Shown: in pieces, positions 13,008-13,383 of the stretch
How positions within the stretch are numbered: position 1 is the first letter of the stretch
Layout of the letters: each line of letters opens with the position of its first letter
Origin: an uncultured Eubacteriales bacterium
GTDB taxonomy: Bacteria; Bacillota; Clostridia; Christensenellales; CAG-138
Length of the DNA stretch: 13,383 nucleotides
Reading direction: 5' to 3'
Assembly: GCA_900540495.1 (NCBI GenBank)
Contig: UQGA01000030.1
Coordinates: forward strand, 1 to 13,383
The notes under the pieces: generated by a model
Told to the model about the DNA's origin: nothing
The model's database searches: none
The model's input: the letters and a program-made list of their open reading frames with translations, nothing else
Program-made: the position numbers and the translations under genes

Positions 13008-13036
13008 ATATTACTATATGATATACGATTTGTCAA
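13008..13036 (-). promoter_or_regulatory. Promoter of the lysine-riboswitch ABC operon
   Basis: Perfect TTGACA (13031-13036) and TAATAT (13008-13013) on the minus strand are separated by 17 bp of AT-rich sequence. The start predicted at about 13000 leaves roughly 30 nt before the aptamer. Confidence 0.85.
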
Positions 13037-13115
13037 CGCCTTTTGCGCATTTCCCCGCTGACGGCCCCATCCGGCCGGGAGCCCTCCGTCGCACGGCGAC
13101 GGGCGGGCTGCTCCC

Positions 13116-13383
13116 CCGGGCGGCAGCCCCATGGCGGGCCGTCCCGGCGCCGGCGGCGGGCGGGAACGCCGCGCCGGCAGAGACGGAGCGTTGCGCCGCA
13201 GGCAGAAGCGCCGCGCCGGCAGGGGCGAAGCGTTGCGCCGCGGGCGGAAGCGCCGCGCCGGCGGGGACGGAGCGTTGCGCGGCGGGTGGATTGACACCGG
13301 GCGGCTACCCCCATGGCGGGCCGTCCCGGCGCCGGTGGCGGGCGGAAGCGCCGCGCCGGCAGGGGCGAAGCGTTGCGCGGCGG
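13116..13383. repeat. 42-bp tandem repeat array with a longer outer repeat, cut by the window end
   Basis: Units starting GAAGCGCCGCGCCGGC are found at 13164 (41 bp, GAACGCC variant), 13205 and 13247 in direct tandem at a 42-bp period. A fourth at 13345 is cut by the window end. An outer segment of about 45 bp (CCGGGCGGC...ATGGCGGGCCGTCCCGGCG) begins at 13116 and again at 13297, so a larger unit of about 181 bp seems to be repeating. The 42-bp period is a multiple of three, so frames on both strands stay open with 14-residue periodic Arg/Ala-rich translations. No start site or known protein supports coding. Confidence 0.8.

Noticed and set aside
13116..13383. CRISPR array
   Set aside because: Units are contiguous at 42 bp without unique spacers, they diverge from one another, and no cas gene is nearby.

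Overview
The window reads as a chromosomal segment of a high-GC anaerobic Firmicute, most likely a Clostridia-class gut-type organism. The evidence is strong AAGGAGG-type ribosome binding sites, near-consensus sigma-A promoters, FMN and lysine riboswitches with terminator platforms, an ECF-type riboflavin transporter subunit, and a PerR-rubrerythrin peroxide defence pair. The genus cannot be named from sequence alone. Almost all coding is on the minus strand; only the FMN riboswitch-ribU unit is on the plus strand.

Layout from left to right. 1-105 is less GC-rich and may be the end of an inserted element; it coincides with the truncation of a small XRE regulator (90-227). A chloramphenicol-acetyltransferase-like gene follows (315-938, TTG start, own promoter). 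1003-1700 is a gene-free mosaic of shuffled direct repeats. Two terminators close the perR-rbr operon (1971-2968), whose consensus promoter overlaps a 27-bp near-perfect palindrome. A second small repeat block (3085-3245) shares a module with the first. Next come a promoter with an inverted repeat, an FMN riboswitch, its terminator and ribU (3425-4377).

On the minus strand, 4391-10008 is a five-gene chain in which every junction is a 4-nt ATGA/GTGA overlap. In transcription order it encodes a small lipoprotein-like protein, a secreted NlpC/P60- or CHAP-like cysteine peptidase candidate, a secreted membrane-anchored PIG-L/LmbE deacetylase, a membrane-anchored leucine-rich-repeat protein, and a cytoplasmic GNAT acetyltransferase. 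The arrangement suggests a coordinated cell-envelope function. It is the best candidate here for an uncharacterised system.

Upstream of it, 10226-12672 encodes an amino-acid ABC importer (binding protein, permease, ATPase). Its leader carries a recognisable lysine riboswitch (12808-12969) plus terminator, so lysine is the likely substrate. The window ends in a 42-bp tandem-repeat array (13116-13383) that runs off the edge.

The chromosomal themes are oxygen/peroxide defence, vitamin and amino-acid uptake under riboswitch control, and envelope remodelling. Three intergenic repeat blocks have no assigned function.
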